Counted from the first letter of the stretch, positions 15,534-26,013 are shown. The stretch is 42,132 bases of DNA from Sphingomonas yabuuchiae (GCF_001477495.1 NZ_LDTF01000047.1:1-42132); one strand, 5' to 3'. The notes: generated by a model not told the origin, from the sequence alone. A program made the numbers and translations.

Positions 15534-17724
15534 TTCGGCTGCCGTAGTCGTAGCTGTAGCCATATTCGACACCATAGCCATAGCCCAGACGACCTGGATC
15601 GAACTTCAGCAGCACGACGCCCGCCATGGCTCCGCCACCCTGGGCGAGGCGGCCGAGCGAAGCCTGGACCGTACGGGCCGAGTTCCGGCCGGACTCGACG
15701 ACATACACCGTGGCATCGACGGCGCTCGACAAAATGATCGCATCGGCCAGCCCCAGGACCGGCGCGGAGTCGACGAGCACGACGTCATACCGAGCGCTCA
15801 ACTCGCCCAGGATGGTGCGAACCTGCGGGCTGTCCATTAGTTCGGTCGGATTGGGCGGAATATCGCCCGCGACGATGAGGTCGATATTGGCGTCGTGCGT
15901 ATGCCGGATCGCCTCGTCGAGCGTCAGTTGCCCGGTGACCAGATTGCTGAAGCCGTCCTTATTGGCCATGCCGAACAGGCGATGGGCATTGGGTCGACGC
16001 AGGTCGAGGTCGACGATGATGACCCGCTTGCCCAGTCGTGCCAGGCTGAGCGCCAAAGCGTGACAGGCGGTCGACTTGCCCTCGCCCTGTTGCGTGCTGG
16101 TCAGCATCAGGGTGCGCGGCAAACCGTTCGGCGAAATCAGAGACAGGCTGGTCCGAACAGAATTGTAGGCATCGGACTGGAAGGATTTGACATCCGCCAG
16201 CTCCACCGCCGGGTCTTCCGACGAGGGAACGACACCCAGCAGCGCCAATCCCGTCGCCGACCGCACTTCGTCCGGCGTGCGAAGCGAATGGAACAGCTGT
16301 TCGTACAGGAATACGAAGAGTGCCGACAGCATCAGGCCGAGAATAAGAGCCAGCGCGATGTTGAGCGGAAGCTTCGGCCAGGACGAGCGGTCAGGCACGC
16401 TGGCGCGATCCACGACCGACAGATTGTTCGTCTGAACCCCCGACTCCGCGTTCAACGCATTGTAGCGGCGCAGAAGCGCCTCATATTGCTGCCGATTGGT
16501 ATCGGCTTCGCGACGAAGGATCGACAGTTCGATACCCTGATTCTGCTCCGCCAGGGTGCCGCTCTTCAGCTGGTCGATCTCGCCGGACAGCTGCTGCTCG
16601 CGCCCACGCGCGATCTCATAGGCATTGCGGATACCGGAACGGATATTGCCCGCCAGCGAGGCGATCTGCCGGTCGATCTCGTTCAACTGGGCCTTGGCCG
16701 CGGCCACCGTGGGATAATCCTCCCGACGTGTGGTCAACTGCTGCCGGTACTGACTCTCGATATCGGCGCGCTTGTCGATAAGCTGCTGAATGGCATTGTT
16801 GCTCAGCACGTCCGGCGTGCTCAGCGGATTCAGGCGAGAAATCTTGTTCCATTTCTGCTCGGCCGCGATCCGTTCGGAAACCGCACTCGCATAGGCTTCG
16901 TTGAGCTGGACGAGCTGGGCCGTGATCAGCGACTGAGGTCGCGCCGACTCCCCGTTGTTCGACGAATTCCCGGCCGCATTGGCGGCATCGACGATACGGG
17001 TGCGACGGGCGTAATTGACGACCGCCTGTTCCGACTTTTCGAGCCTGGCCTGAGCCTCCTGCAACTGGCCGCGCAGGAAATCCAGGGCGTAAACCGAGCT
17101 GCCAGCCTTCCGTGCCAGATTGGATCGGATATAGGCATCGGCATAGGCATTGGCGATGCGCGCCGACAGTCGCGGATCCGGGCTGGTGAACGAGATGGCG
17201 ACGATACGCGTCGTACCGGTATATCGCGCCGCCATCGCCTTGCGCAGCACATCGAGCACAAGCTCGCGATGCGCATCACGAGGTGACATGCCCACGGGCA
17301 CGTCGCCCGCGTCCTCATGCTTGTGCATGGCATCGAGAAATGCGTTGCCCTGGAACAGCCCCTGGCGTTCGGCCACCGCTTCCGCGACGCCGCGGCTGCG
17401 GATGATGTCGAGCTGGGTTTGCAGGAAGCGATCGGAATCGATCTTGCTGGCTTCGGATTCCCGATCCGCCTCGGTCCCCAGGACCTTTTCCGCTTCCTGT
17501 CGGACCTCGACCGACGCGACCGCCTGGTAGAGGCGGGTGCTCAACAGGGCGACGACCACCGCCAGAACCAGGCAGACACCGAAAATGCCAGCGATCCACC
17601 ATCGTACGCGATAGGTCGCAGCCCATATCTCGCGCAGCGTAATTCCCGACGCCTTTGCATCGGCTTTTTCCGTTACGGTGCCGGGCAAGGCTGGCGCAGC
17701 GGAGCCGTCAAAAGGAAATTGCAT
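15526..17724 (-). CDS. wzc: Wzc-like polysaccharide co-polymerase fused to BY-type tyrosine kinase
   Basis: 732 residues. A Wzz-type N-terminal membrane segment (about 42-62), a long periplasmic coiled-coil region (about 70-440; LRGQLQEAQARLEKSEQAV), a second membrane segment (about 455-475), then a cytoplasmic kinase. The kinase has Walker A STQQGEGKST (about 545), Walker A' VIIVDLDLRRP (about 567) and Walker B VVLVDSAP (about 648). The C-terminal tail has six Tyr in its last 18 residues (GYGYGVEYGYSYDYG), the autophosphorylation cluster of this family. It controls chain length and export with Wza. It lies 14 bp after wza and overlaps the next gene by 8 bp. In sphingan loci these two parts are usually separate genes; here they are fused. 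Confidence 0.9.
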   Translation of the reverse strand: MQFPFDGSAAPALPGTVTEKADAKASGITLREIWAATYRVRWWIAGIFGVCLVLAVVVALLSTRLYQAVASVEVRQEAEKVLGTEADRESEASKIDSDRFLQTQLDIIRSRGVAEAVAERQGLFQGNAFLDAMHKHEDAGDVPVGMSPRDAHRELVLDVLRKAMAARYTGTTRIVAISFTSPDPRLSARIANAYADAYIRSNLARKAGSSVYALDFLRGQLQEAQARLEKSEQAVVNYARRTRIVDAANAAGNSSNNGESARPQSLITAQLVQLNEAYASAVSERIAAEQKWNKISRLNPLSTPDVLSNNAIQQLIDKRADIESQYRQQLTTRREDYPTVAAAKAQLNEIDRQIASLAGNIRSGIRNAYEIARGREQQLSGEIDQLKSGTLAEQNQGIELSILRREADTNRQQYEALLRRYNALNAESGVQTNNLSVVDRASVPDRSSWPKLPLNIALALILGLMLSALFVFLYEQLFHSLRTPDEVRSATGLALLGVVPSSEDPAVELADVKSFQSDAYNSVRTSLSLISPNGLPRTLMLTSTQQGEGKSTACHALALSLARLGKRVIIVDLDLRRPNAHRLFGMANKDGFSNLVTGQLTLDEAIRHTHDANIDLIVAGDIPPNPTELMDSPQVRTILGELSARYDVVLVDSAPVLGLADAIILSSAVDATVYVVESGRNSARTVQASLGRLAQGGGAMAGVVLLKFDPGRLGYGYGVEYGYSYDYGSRNA

Positions 17725-17738
17725 TCTACTGCGCCCTA

Positions 17739-18437
17739 TTAGCGATTGAGTGCGACAAAGACGGCGCCCAGGCCCGGCAACGCGGCCACGGCAGTGCGCA
17801 GCAGCGACGACGCCTCGGAGAAGCCGACCACGATCGTATCGGATTGCTGGATCTGCGGATCAGGCGAACGGCCCGCGCGGATATCCCGCAGATCGAAGCG
17901 GGCGACATAGCGTTTTTCGCCCTGCTGCCGAATGACGATAACCTCGTTGAGCTTGGCCAGCTCGGTCACGCCTTCGCCCAGCGCCACGGCTTGAGAGAGA
18001 GAAAGCTGCGCACCCGGAATCTGATAGACGCCGGGCTTCTTGACTTCGCCGTCGATCGTCACGGTGAAATTGGCGGCCCGCTCCAGCGAAACCGAAACAC
18101 TGGCGTTTCGCAGGTAGCGGGCGTTCAACAGCGCCGAAAGGCGCTGTGCGACTTCGAGGGTCGACATGCCCGAGACCTGCAGTTCGCCCAGCAGCGGATA
18201 CGAGATCTTGCCGCTCAGCGAAACCGGCAGGCTGTCGAAGGACAGTTCCGGTTCCCGGAAGACCCGGACCGTAATGGTGTCGAGCGGCCCCAGACGATAA
18301 TCCTGGCTTGCCGTAGGGGTGATGATACCGCCGCGCTCGGCGGGAGGCAGCGTATCGCCCAGGGGGACGCCGGAACCGCTGGCACAACCAGCCAAAAGTC
18401 CGGCAATCATCAGCGACGACAAAAGTTTATGACGCAA
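17739..18437 (-). CDS. wza: Wza-like outer-membrane polysaccharide export lipoprotein
   Basis: 232 residues. The start is TTG 18437, supported by AGAGGT 7 nt upstream. A lipoprotein signal peptide ends in the lipobox LAGC (Cys18). Then a Poly_export domain (about 45-125: YRLGPLDTITVRVFREPEL, ISYPLLGELQVSGMS) and one SLBB-type domain (about 126-205: FTVTIDGEVKKPGVY, EVIVIRQQGEKRY). The C-terminus is a short hydrophobic helix. It forms the outer-membrane exit channel and works with the Wzc-like kinase encoded next to it. Shorter than E. coli Wza (~380) but normal for alphaproteobacterial members. Confidence 0.9.
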   Translation of the reverse strand: MRHKLLSSLMIAGLLAGCASGSGVPLGDTLPPAERGGIITPTASQDYRLGPLDTITVRVFREPELSFDSLPVSLSGKISYPLLGELQVSGMSTLEVAQRLSALLNARYLRNASVSVSLERAANFTVTIDGEVKKPGVYQIPGAQLSLSQAVALGEGVTELAKLNEVIVIRQQGEKRYVARFDLRDIRAGRSPDPQIQQSDTIVVGFSEASSLLRTAVAALPGLGAVFVALNR

Positions 18438-18533
18438 GCGATAACCTCTGAATTTGCCTGGGCCAGGCCGCCCTATTCGGTGCCCCCGTAGCAGCAGCCT
18501 CCCATCACCTTCAAGAAAGATCGTGCGCCGACC

Positions 18534-19979
18534 TCAAACCAAGGGTCGATCCCTTGCTCTCTCGACGGGGCGGAAAAGCGCAGCCAATGCGATCGTGCAG
18601 AATATCCAGGCAGCGGGACGCCGTAACGGATAGTCGAGAAAACTATGGATCATGAATAGAAGCAGGATCGTGAAGCCCGCCGTCATTTCATTGCGGCGGA
18701 AGTTTTTTTTGTTTAGTGAAAGCCACAGTTTTACGCGACCTAACACCGCAACGATCATGGCCAGCAATATCAGCAGCCCCGGGACACCCGCTTCCAGGAT
18801 GAGTTGAAGATAATCGTCGTGAATGGCGTTTACATAGCTTGGCTTGACCCAGGCGAGCTGTTCATGCGCGGCGAAAAGCGTCGCAAATGATCCAAGTCCG
18901 CTCCCCAAAACCCAATATTCCTCGATCAGCGGACGTGACCAAAGTAAAAAAGACCAGCGGGCGTCGTCGTCAACTTCTCCGACCCGCGTCGAAACGGTCC
19001 GAAAGACGTCGCTGGAGGCGACGGCAAGGACAAGCGCGACCAGCGTGACGACTGCGGCGATGCGCCAGCGCAAGCTGATCTTCCGGGCGATATGGAAGAA
19101 TACGATGATCGCGGCCAGCCCGCCAAGGCCCAGACCCGCACGGCTGTTGGTCGTGACGATGCAGATCAGGGCCAGCGCGACAAAGCTGCCGACGATCACG
19201 CGGTGACGGCCCTGGTCCGTCGATGGCGCCAGGCCCAAGCCGAGCAGCACGATGGTACAGGCAATCGCCATCGCCATGTGGTTCTTGTTCGCGTAGAAGC
19301 CGAGCATCGTGCTGCCCATGTTGCTGACTTGCAGCTGGGGCCAGCCATTGCTCGCCACCTGCGAGAAACCGACACAGATGCCCGCCAGCAGCATGCCGAC
19401 GACCACCCATAACGCCGTCCGGAACTGGCGATCGTTCAGGCGCAGCAACAGCATGGTCAGCGTGACGAATCCGATCGCGAGTATGGCGACAAGCGCCGTG
19501 CTGACCGGTTCGATCGACAGCGGTTGCCAGCTATCGGCTATGCCTGCCAGGCTGAGCGTCCCCAAACGCAGGTCCTGACCCGGCAGGGCATGCCAGAGAC
19601 CCGGCGGCAGGGGTATCATCTGCAGCAGCGGGATGACGGCCACCCCGATCAGCCCGACCCGCGCCGCGATCGGCAGGCTTTGCATCGCCGACCAGCCGCC
19701 CCGCCAAAGCGTCACGCCGGATACCAGAATCGTCGCGATCGCGATGATCACATAGGCCAGCGTCCAATTTGCCAGCCCCCCGCCGAGCAACGCTAGGCAA
19801 AAAACATAGCCGGTGGTGAGGGTCAGATCGCCATATCCTGACAATCGGGATCTTATCCCGGGGCGCGTGCGCGAACGGCGCCCCCTCCCTTTGCCCGCCA
19901 TGGGTAATCTTTGCTGCACCGCCATCGCTCTTGCATCCGAACCCGAAAATCCCGGCGCTGATCGGCGATTGCCCCCCAT
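18534..19979 (-). CDS. Wzy/O-antigen-ligase family membrane protein
   Basis: Up to 481 residues. ATG 19979 is the longest start; ATGs at 19925 and 19901 are alternatives, and the first ~45 residues are basic and disordered. About 11-12 membrane segments follow. The signature of the Wzy_C/ligase family is present: TNSRAGLG in the middle, and a large periplasmic loop ending DDDARWSFLLWSRPLIEEYW, GSGLGSFATLFAAHE and NAIHDDYLQLILEAGVPGLL. It may be the true polymerase, or a ligase attaching the polymer to an acceptor. It lies 97 bp upstream of wza and is divergent from the beta-helix gene. Confidence 0.75.
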   Translation of the reverse strand: MGGNRRSAPGFSGSDARAMAVQQRLPMAGKGRGRRSRTRPGIRSRLSGYGDLTLTTGYVFCLALLGGGLANWTLAYVIIAIATILVSGVTLWRGGWSAMQSLPIAARVGLIGVAVIPLLQMIPLPPGLWHALPGQDLRLGTLSLAGIADSWQPLSIEPVSTALVAILAIGFVTLTMLLLRLNDRQFRTALWVVVGMLLAGICVGFSQVASNGWPQLQVSNMGSTMLGFYANKNHMAMAIACTIVLLGLGLAPSTDQGRHRVIVGSFVALALICIVTTNSRAGLGLGGLAAIIVFFHIARKISLRWRIAAVVTLVALVLAVASSDVFRTVSTRVGEVDDDARWSFLLWSRPLIEEYWVLGSGLGSFATLFAAHEQLAWVKPSYVNAIHDDYLQLILEAGVPGLLILLAMIVAVLGRVKLWLSLNKKNFRRNEMTAGFTILLLFMIHSFLDYPLRRPAAWIFCTIALAALFRPVERARDRPLV

Positions 19980-20071
19980 TTGTCCAGTCGTCTGATATCG
20001 TTCAGGAACGTGCAGGAGGCCAGAACGTACAGGCTGGCGACCGTTACCGCGAGCAAAGGATCCTCATCGCC

Positions 20072-21712
20072 GTGCATCATTCGCGTCGCAGCCTTCTGGC
20101 CGCCATGTCCACGACCCCGCTCATTCCTTCACACGCGTCGCTCGGTGTTCAGACCGCCTTGTCCGGTTCCGCCAATGCCATCGACAAGATCGCCGCGACG
20201 CCGGAGGAGTTCGGTGCGGTCGGCGATGGGGTGACCGATGACTCGGCGGCCATTCAGCGCGCGATCGACGCTCTGGCCCGCCGCGACGGCGATGGCATAT
20301 TGATGCTCCGCCCTCGCATTGCCTATCGGTGCGATACCGGATTGCACTTCGATGCGTCCCGCCTGTCGCTATGGGGCAGCGGCCTGCTCGACTTCGCGCG
20401 CTGCCGTGACACCTGTATCCGGATTTCCGCCTCTTCCGTCGCGCCCGCCCTGACCCCTGCGCACAACTATGGGCATCGTGGGATGATTTCCGGGGCACTG
20501 CGCCTTCGGGGCGGGGGTGCGGCGCGTACCGCGATCGGCATTCTGTTCGACACGGACGAAAGCGGCACGTCCACCCAAATGCTGATCGAGAATTTCTCGA
20601 TCTCGGGTTGCGCCAATGGCGTGGAGTTCCGGCGTCACGCTTACAACAGCCTGTTCCTGCATTGCGACATATTCGACTGCAAGACCGCGATCTGCTGGCG
20701 GAATGCGGAGGATAACGGGGAGCGCAACACGTTCATCGGTTGCGCCATCTTCAACTCCGACGTCGCGGTCCGAATGGAACAGCCCGACGGCGCAGTGTAT
20801 CTCAACAACTGCTCCCTCGATTATACATCGGTTCTCTATGACGTGGCAGGCGGCCGAATTTTCGCGACCGACTGCCATCACGAAAGCGATCGATGGACCG
20901 GCCGCCCGTTCCGTTGTGCCGGAGACGGGGCGGGCATCCATGTCACGGGGGGAATCATCGTGGGGCAGGCCGATCCGTTGCCCTGCGACGTCATGGTCGC
21001 AGTCGGAAAGAGCGCGTACGTTCGATGGGACGGCGTCTTTCTTCATAACATCATCCTCCGACAGGGGAATGACCGCGTCCCGTGCTGGGCCGAGGGTGAA
21101 GGCGACATGCATATTGCGCGATGCGAAACGACGGAGTTCGACCGGCTTCCTTTTCGACTTCATGCCTCGCGCACGGGTCTGTCGGATCCCGATTTTGCAG
21201 CGTCGTCCTGGGAGGATCTAGTCTGGCGGACTTATGATACGCGTCCGATAACCGATCGTTACGGTACGGCCGCCAGCAATCTGCAACTGCGTAGAGTACG
21301 AACGCCAGGCGAGACGGCGCTGCTCGTCGCCAATGCGCCGAACAACCCCTCCGCCGGGGCCGTCGCCCTCATCGCCATGCCGGTCAGGCCGGGCGAAAGC
21401 GTCCTGTCCGGCTTTCTTATCCGGCGCGATTCCCGGCAAACGGGAAGTGGTGGCGTGGCCGATGTTTGCCCGACCTGGTTTCGGATCGACGGCATGGATG
21501 CCAATCGTGTCCCCGTCGTCGTGCGTTCGCATTCCGTCGGCACGCTAGAGGTGAATCCCCCCGTCGACCGCTTCGTACCGGTCACCCCCTTGGCATCGCG
21601 GACAAACCGGACGGCGCCATCTTGGGCGACGCATTTCGGGATGGTCGTCGATATGACGAAGGCCAAAGGCGCGGCCTTTCTGTTTAAAGGACTATGGGTT
21701 GATTTGACCTGA
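20072..21712 (+). CDS. right-handed beta-helix protein, lyase- or tailspike-like
   Basis: 546 residues from GTG 20072, chosen because AAAGGA lies 11 nt upstream and it places SRRSLLAAM at the N-terminus, which resembles a twin-arginine signal. ATG 20105 and a longer frame from 19931 are alternatives. The start of the mature part, EEFGAVGDGVTDDSAAIQRA, is the hallmark of pectate-lyase-3/tailspike beta helices, followed by coil-forming repeats (YNSLFLHCDIFDC, NTFIGCAIFNSDVAV, VYLNNCSLDYTSV). Such proteins cleave or bind polysaccharides, and sphingan loci carry comparable lyase-like genes. Catalytic residues cannot be assigned. Divergent from the polymerase/ligase gene. Confidence 0.7.
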   Translation: MHHSRRSLLAAMSTTPLIPSHASLGVQTALSGSANAIDKIAATPEEFGAVGDGVTDDSAAIQRAIDALARRDGDGILMLRPRIAYRCDTGLHFDASRLSLWGSGLLDFARCRDTCIRISASSVAPALTPAHNYGHRGMISGALRLRGGGAARTAIGILFDTDESGTSTQMLIENFSISGCANGVEFRRHAYNSLFLHCDIFDCKTAICWRNAEDNGERNTFIGCAIFNSDVAVRMEQPDGAVYLNNCSLDYTSVLYDVAGGRIFATDCHHESDRWTGRPFRCAGDGAGIHVTGGIIVGQADPLPCDVMVAVGKSAYVRWDGVFLHNIILRQGNDRVPCWAEGEGDMHIARCETTEFDRLPFRLHASRTGLSDPDFAASSWEDLVWRTYDTRPITDRYGTAASNLQLRRVRTPGETALLVANAPNNPSAGAVALIAMPVRPGESVLSGFLIRRDSRQTGSGGVADVCPTWFRIDGMDANRVPVVVRSHSVGTLEVNPPVDRFVPVTPLASRTNRTAPSWATHFGMVVDMTKAKGAAFLFKGLWVDLT

Positions 21713-21806
21713 TCATGCCACCGGGCCACGCAGGTCGAAAATTCCGGGCTATCGGGTTGGTAGATGACTGGACTGTTTTAGGTTCTGCTTTATTCAGCGC
21801 ACCATC

Positions 21807-22796
21807 ATGCCTACCATCACGCTCAGCACGGGCCGCTCCTTTTCCGCAGACCCGGCCATCTCCATCCTGGACGCCGCGCGCAATGCTGGCGTCGTCCTGG
21901 AATATAGCTGCCGGACCGGCCGCTGCGGCATCTGCAAGGCCCCCAAATTGTCCGGGGAAACGATCTTGCTTCGCCCCGAGGACGAAAGCCTGACGCGTGA
22001 CGAAGCGGACCAGGGAGTCATCCTGACCTGTTGTCGGGCCGCGGTCGCCGATGTCGCGTTGGACATCGAGCCGCTCGACCGGCTGGCCGGTCTGGAGATC
22101 AAGACCATGCCTGCGCGGATCGTCTCGATCGAGCGGATCGCGGCCGAGATCGTTCGGGTGACGTTGAAGACCCCCCCGAGTTCGCCGATGCGCTTCGTCG
22201 CCGGTCAATATGTCGACGTCATCGCCGACGGGGCGCGGCGCAGCTATTCGCTCGCCAACGCGCCCCGGTCGGACGGCCTTCTGGAGCTTCTGATCAAGCG
22301 GTATCCGGGCGGTCATCTCAGCCGATACTGGTTCGAACAGGCACAGCCCAACGACTTGCTGCGCCTGGAGGGCCCGTTTGGGACATTCTTTCTGCGCGAT
22401 CAGATGCCGGAGAACATCGTCTTCCTGGCGACCGGCACCGGCATCGCCCCCGTCAAAGCGTTGCTGGAAGAGCTGGCCGCAATGTCGGAACCGGCCGCCC
22501 TGCCCCGTATCCGGGTCTTCTGGGGCAACCGGGAAGCGGAGAATTTCTGCTGGGATCCCGTTGGCTTAGGCCTTGAAATCGGATTTCACCATCTGCTCTC
22601 GGGCAAAGATAACGAATGGGCGGGACGACGCGGTTATGTCCAGGATGCCGTCGTCAAGGACGGATTTGATCCCGCCGCCACCGTCGTTTATGCGTGCGGC
22701 TCAAACGCGATGATCGCGTCCGCGCGCGAAGCATTGTTTACGCTCGGCCTTCCGGCTAGGCGCTTTTTCTCCGATGCGTTCGTAAGCTCTAATTGA
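21807..22796 (+). CDS. ddhD: CDP-6-deoxy-L-threo-D-glycero-4-hexulose-3-dehydrase reductase (E3)
   Basis: 329 residues. N-terminal plant-type [2Fe-2S] ferredoxin domain with Cys35, Cys40, Cys43 (CRTGRCGIC) and Cys75 (LTCC), then a ferredoxin-NADP reductase-like module with the FAD motif RRSYSLAN (144-151) and the nucleotide motif ATGTGIAP (208-215). E3 passes electrons from NADH to the PLP/iron-sulfur enzyme E1 (DdhC) during C-3 deoxygenation of CDP-4-keto-6-deoxyglucose. First gene of ddhD-ddhA-ddhB-ddhC, the same order as in Yersinia and Salmonella loci; 10 nt from ddhA. It could serve another dehydrase only if the context misleads. Confidence 0.9.
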   Translation: MPTITLSTGRSFSADPAISILDAARNAGVVLEYSCRTGRCGICKAPKLSGETILLRPEDESLTRDEADQGVILTCCRAAVADVALDIEPLDRLAGLEIKTMPARIVSIERIAAEIVRVTLKTPPSSPMRFVAGQYVDVIADGARRSYSLANAPRSDGLLELLIKRYPGGHLSRYWFEQAQPNDLLRLEGPFGTFFLRDQMPENIVFLATGTGIAPVKALLEELAAMSEPAALPRIRVFWGNREAENFCWDPVGLGLEIGFHHLLSGKDNEWAGRRGYVQDAVVKDGFDPAATVVYACGSNAMIASAREALFTLGLPARRFFSDAFVSSN

Positions 22797-22806
22797 GGTT
22801 CCCGCG

Positions 22807-23577
22807 ATGAAGGCAGTTATTTTGGCCGGAGGCCTCGGCACGCGCTTTGCCGAGGAAACCAGCCTTCGCCCCAAGCCAATGATCGAAATTGGCGGTCGCC
22901 CGATTCTGTGGCACATCATGAAAATATATTCGGCGCATGGCGTGAATGATTTTGTGATCTGTTGTGGCTACAAAGGCTATGTGATCAAGGAATACTTCGC
23001 CAATTACTTCCTTCACATGTCGGATGTTACTTTCGACATGCGCGGCAACGAGATGATCGTTCATCAGAAGCGCGCCGAACCCTGGAAGGTCACGTTGGTC
23101 GACACGGGCGACGACAGCATGACGGGTGGTCGGCTCAAGCGCGTGGCCGACCATGTTAAGGATGAGGAGTTCTTCTTCTTTACCTATGGTGACGGGGTCG
23201 GCGATATCGACATCACCCAGTCGATCGACTTCCATCGTCAACATGGCAAGCTCGCCACGATGACGGCGACGTACCCGCCCGGCCGTTTCGGCGCGCTGGA
23301 GATTGAGGACGGTCGCATCACCCATTTCCTGGAAAAGCCCAAGGGCGATGGCGGTATGATCAATGGCGGCTACTTCGTCTTGAGCCCCAAGGTCATCGAC
23401 TACATCACCGAAGATGCGACCATCTGGGAGCAGGAACCGCTCAGAAACCTCGCCACCGATGGCGAGTTGATGGCGTTTGAACATCATGGCTTCTGGCAGC
23501 CCATGGACACCTTGCGCGACAAGCAGCATCTCGAAGCCCTGTGGGAGGGCGGCAAGGCACCGTGGCGCGTATGGTGA
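22807..23577 (+). CDS. ddhA: glucose-1-phosphate cytidylyltransferase
   Basis: 256 residues, normal length. Makes CDP-glucose from CTP and glucose-1-phosphate, the first step to CDP-3,6-dideoxyhexoses. The nucleotidyltransferase signature is at the N-terminus ([21 protein letters not shown], Arg and Lys present), followed by [14 protein letters not shown] with the metal-binding Asp. Its stop overlaps the ddhB start (ATGGTGA, 23571-23577), so translation is coupled. Also known as rfbF or ascA in other systems. Confidence 0.93.
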   Translation: MKAVILAGGLGTRFAEETSLRPKPMIEIGGRPILWHIMKIYSAHGVNDFVICCGYKGYVIKEYFANYFLHMSDVTFDMRGNEMIVHQKRAEPWKVTLVDTGDDSMTGGRLKRVADHVKDEEFFFFTYGDGVGDIDITQSIDFHRQHGKLATMTATYPPGRFGALEIEDGRITHFLEKPKGDGGMINGGYFVLSPKVIDYITEDATIWEQEPLRNLATDGELMAFEHHGFWQPMDTLRDKQHLEALWEGGKAPWRVW

Positions 23578-24659
23578 AGGGCGACGTCGCGCCGGAATTC
23601 TGGTCGGGCAAACGCGTTTTCCTGACCGGACATACCGGCTTCAAGGGAAGCTGGATGGCCTTGTGGCTGCAGCAGATGGGCGCGCAGGTCACCGGTTTCG
23701 CATTGGCTCCGCCGACCAGCCCCGCTCTGTTCGAGGTCGCGCGTGTCGCACACGGCATGACGTCGATCATCGGCGATATCCGCGATCAACAGGCCTTGCA
23801 GGAGGCCCTCGTCGCGGCCGATCCCCAAATCGTGATCCATATGGCGGCCCAGCCTCTGGTTCGGGCCTCCTATGACGATCCGGTCGGGACCTATGCGACC
23901 AACGTCATGGGAACGGTGCATCTGCTCGAAGCGGTGCGCAAGGCCCCGAACGTGCGCGCTGTTTGCGTTGTAACCACCGACAAATGCTACGAAAATCGCG
24001 AATGGGTCTGGGCCTATCGCGAGGATGAGGCAATGGGGGGATATGACCCCTACAGCAATTCCAAGGGATGCGCTGAACTTGTCGTGTCCGCCTATCGGCG
24101 CTCTTTCTTCGGAAAGGACAGCGGCGTCGCCCTGGCTTCGGGACGCGCGGGCAATGTCATCGGTGGAGGCGATTGGGCGGTCGATCGGCTGATCCCCGAC
24201 ATTCTGACCGCCATTGCCGCCGGGGATCCTGTCACGATCCGCAACCCCCTGGCGATCCGGCCGTGGCAGCATGTCCTGGAGCCGGTCGGTGGCTATCTCG
24301 TCCTGTGTCAGGAATTGTGGAACGATCCGCAAGCGGCTGCGCAGGCCTGGAATTTCGGTCCCCGCGATGAGGATGCCCGGCCCGTCCAATGGATCGTCGA
24401 GCGGATGTGCGCCCTGTGGGGAGAAAACGCCCGGTGGGTCCGCGACGAGAGCGTCCAGCCGCACGAGGCGCGCTATCTGAAACTGGATATCTCCAAGGCC
24501 CGCGCCGGTCTACACTGGCAGCCACGCTGGCCCCTCGCCGAAGCGCTTGATCGCATCGTCGCCTGGCACCGCGCCTGGCTGTCGGGTAACGACATGCACG
24601 AATATTGTCTTTCAGAGCTGGAGCGCTTCGCCCGCGCCAGCCACACCATTGCCGCATAG
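23571..24659 (+). CDS. ddhB: CDP-glucose 4,6-dehydratase
   Basis: 362 residues from ATG 23571, which overlaps the ddhA stop; the longer frame from 23541 lacks support. Extended SDR fold: NAD-binding [17 protein letters not shown] near residue 18, the substrate segment [13 protein letters not shown], and the YxxxK pair in [12 protein letters not shown]. Converts CDP-glucose to CDP-4-keto-6-deoxyglucose. The order and spacing in ddhDABC leave little doubt. Homolog names: rfbG, ascB. Confidence 0.93.
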   Translation: MVKGDVAPEFWSGKRVFLTGHTGFKGSWMALWLQQMGAQVTGFALAPPTSPALFEVARVAHGMTSIIGDIRDQQALQEALVAADPQIVIHMAAQPLVRASYDDPVGTYATNVMGTVHLLEAVRKAPNVRAVCVVTTDKCYENREWVWAYREDEAMGGYDPYSNSKGCAELVVSAYRRSFFGKDSGVALASGRAGNVIGGGDWAVDRLIPDILTAIAAGDPVTIRNPLAIRPWQHVLEPVGGYLVLCQELWNDPQAAAQAWNFGPRDEDARPVQWIVERMCALWGENARWVRDESVQPHEARYLKLDISKARAGLHWQPRWPLAEALDRIVAWHRAWLSGNDMHEYCLSELERFARASHTIAA

Positions 24660-24668
24660 GATAGATTG

Positions 24669-26000
24669 ATGACCGCTGACGACCTTCGTAAGCAGATCCG
24701 CGCCCTCGTTACCCAATATGCGGAAACCCAGTTCGCGCCCAAGCCGTTCGTGCCCGGCGAAACGGTGATTCCGCCCGCCGGAAAGGTGATCGGGGCTCCG
24801 GAAATCGAACTGATGGTCGAGGCCTCGCTCGACGGCTGGCTGACGACCGGCCGTTTCAATACCGAGTTCGAGGCGGGGCTGGCCAAATTGCTCGGTGCGC
24901 CGTTCGTCCTGACGACCACGTCGGGCTCGTCGGCCAATCTGCTCGCCCTGTCCTGCCTGACCAGCCACAAGCTGGGCGATCGCCGCCTGAAGCCGGGCGA
25001 CGAGGTGATCACGGTCGCGGCGGGCTTCCCGACCACCGTCAACCCGTCGATCCAGCACGGCCTGATCCCCGTGTTCGTCGACGTCGACGTGCCGACCTAC
25101 AATATCGATGCCAGCCTGATCGAAGCGGCGATCACCGAAAAGACCGGTGCGATCATGATCGCCCATACCTTGGGCAATCCGTTCAACCTGGCGGAAGTCC
25201 GTCGCATCTGCGACAAGCATGACCTCTGGCTGGTCGAGGATTGCTGCGACGCGCTCGGGGCGACCTATCTGGATGCCAAGACCGGCGAACACAAGAAGGT
25301 CGGTCTGTGGGGCGACGTCGCGACGGTCAGCTTCTATCCGGCGCACCACATCACGATGGGCGAGGGCGGCGCCGTCTTTACCCAGTCGATGGAACTGAAA
25401 CCGATCATCGAAAGCATCCGCGACTGGGGCCGCGACTGCTATTGCGCCCCTGGCTGCGACAATACCTGCGGATCGCGTTTCGGCCAGCAGCACGGCACGC
25501 TGCCCTTCGGCTATGACCACAAATATGTGTATTCGCATCTCGGCTACAATCTGAAGATCACCGACATGCAGGCCGCCTGCGGCCTGGCCCAGCTCGACCG
25601 GGCGGAAGGCTTCGTGGAAGCGCGGCGTCGGAATTTCGATCTTCTGACGCAGCGGCTGAAGGGCATGGAGGAGATCTTCATCCTACCCGAGGCGACCCCT
25701 AACTCGAACCCGTCCTGGTTCGGCTATCCGCTCATGATCCGTGACGGCGTCGATGCCAAGCGCGTCGATGTGACCCGCTTCCTCGACCAGAACAAGATCG
25801 GCACGCGCCTGCTGTTCGCCGGCAATCTGACGCGGCAGCCTTATTTCCAGCACGTCGACTATCGGGTCGTCGGGGATCTCACCCGCACCGATCAGATCAT
25901 GAACAATACCTTCTGGCTCGGCCTGTTCCCCGCACTCGGGCAGGATCACTTCGATTATGTCGGCGAGAAGCTCGAAGAGTTCTTCGGCCTGAATTTCTAA
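24669..26000 (+). CDS. ddhC: CDP-4-keto-6-deoxy-D-glucose 3-dehydrase (E1), PLP and [2Fe-2S]
   Basis: 443 residues from ATG 24669 (AGGA about 10 nt upstream; the TTG just before it is unlikely). DegT/aspartate-aminotransferase fold in which the PLP-binding Lys is replaced by His: [14 protein letters not shown], His226 aligning with the Lys of aminotransferases. This is the diagnostic change of E1. A Cys-rich segment absent from aminotransferases, [14 protein letters not shown] (about 255-268), supplies iron-sulfur ligands. With DdhD it removes the C-3 hydroxyl. It is 10 nt after ddhB and 13 nt before the epimerase gene. Confidence 0.95.
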   Translation: MTADDLRKQIRALVTQYAETQFAPKPFVPGETVIPPAGKVIGAPEIELMVEASLDGWLTTGRFNTEFEAGLAKLLGAPFVLTTTSGSSANLLALSCLTSHKLGDRRLKPGDEVITVAAGFPTTVNPSIQHGLIPVFVDVDVPTYNIDASLIEAAITEKTGAIMIAHTLGNPFNLAEVRRICDKHDLWLVEDCCDALGATYLDAKTGEHKKVGLWGDVATVSFYPAHHITMGEGGAVFTQSMELKPIIESIRDWGRDCYCAPGCDNTCGSRFGQQHGTLPFGYDHKYVYSHLGYNLKITDMQAACGLAQLDRAEGFVEARRRNFDLLTQRLKGMEEIFILPEATPNSNPSWFGYPLMIRDGVDAKRVDVTRFLDQNKIGTRLLFAGNLTRQPYFQHVDYRVVGDLTRTDQIMNNTFWLGLFPALGQDHFDYVGEKLEEFFGLNF

Positions 26001-26013
26001 AAAAAGGCGTACG

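Noticed and set aside
14406..17286. Two long plus-strand frames (443 and 463 codons)
   Set aside because: Antisense to the coupled export genes; Arg/Gln-rich composition typical of reverse frames in high-GC DNA.
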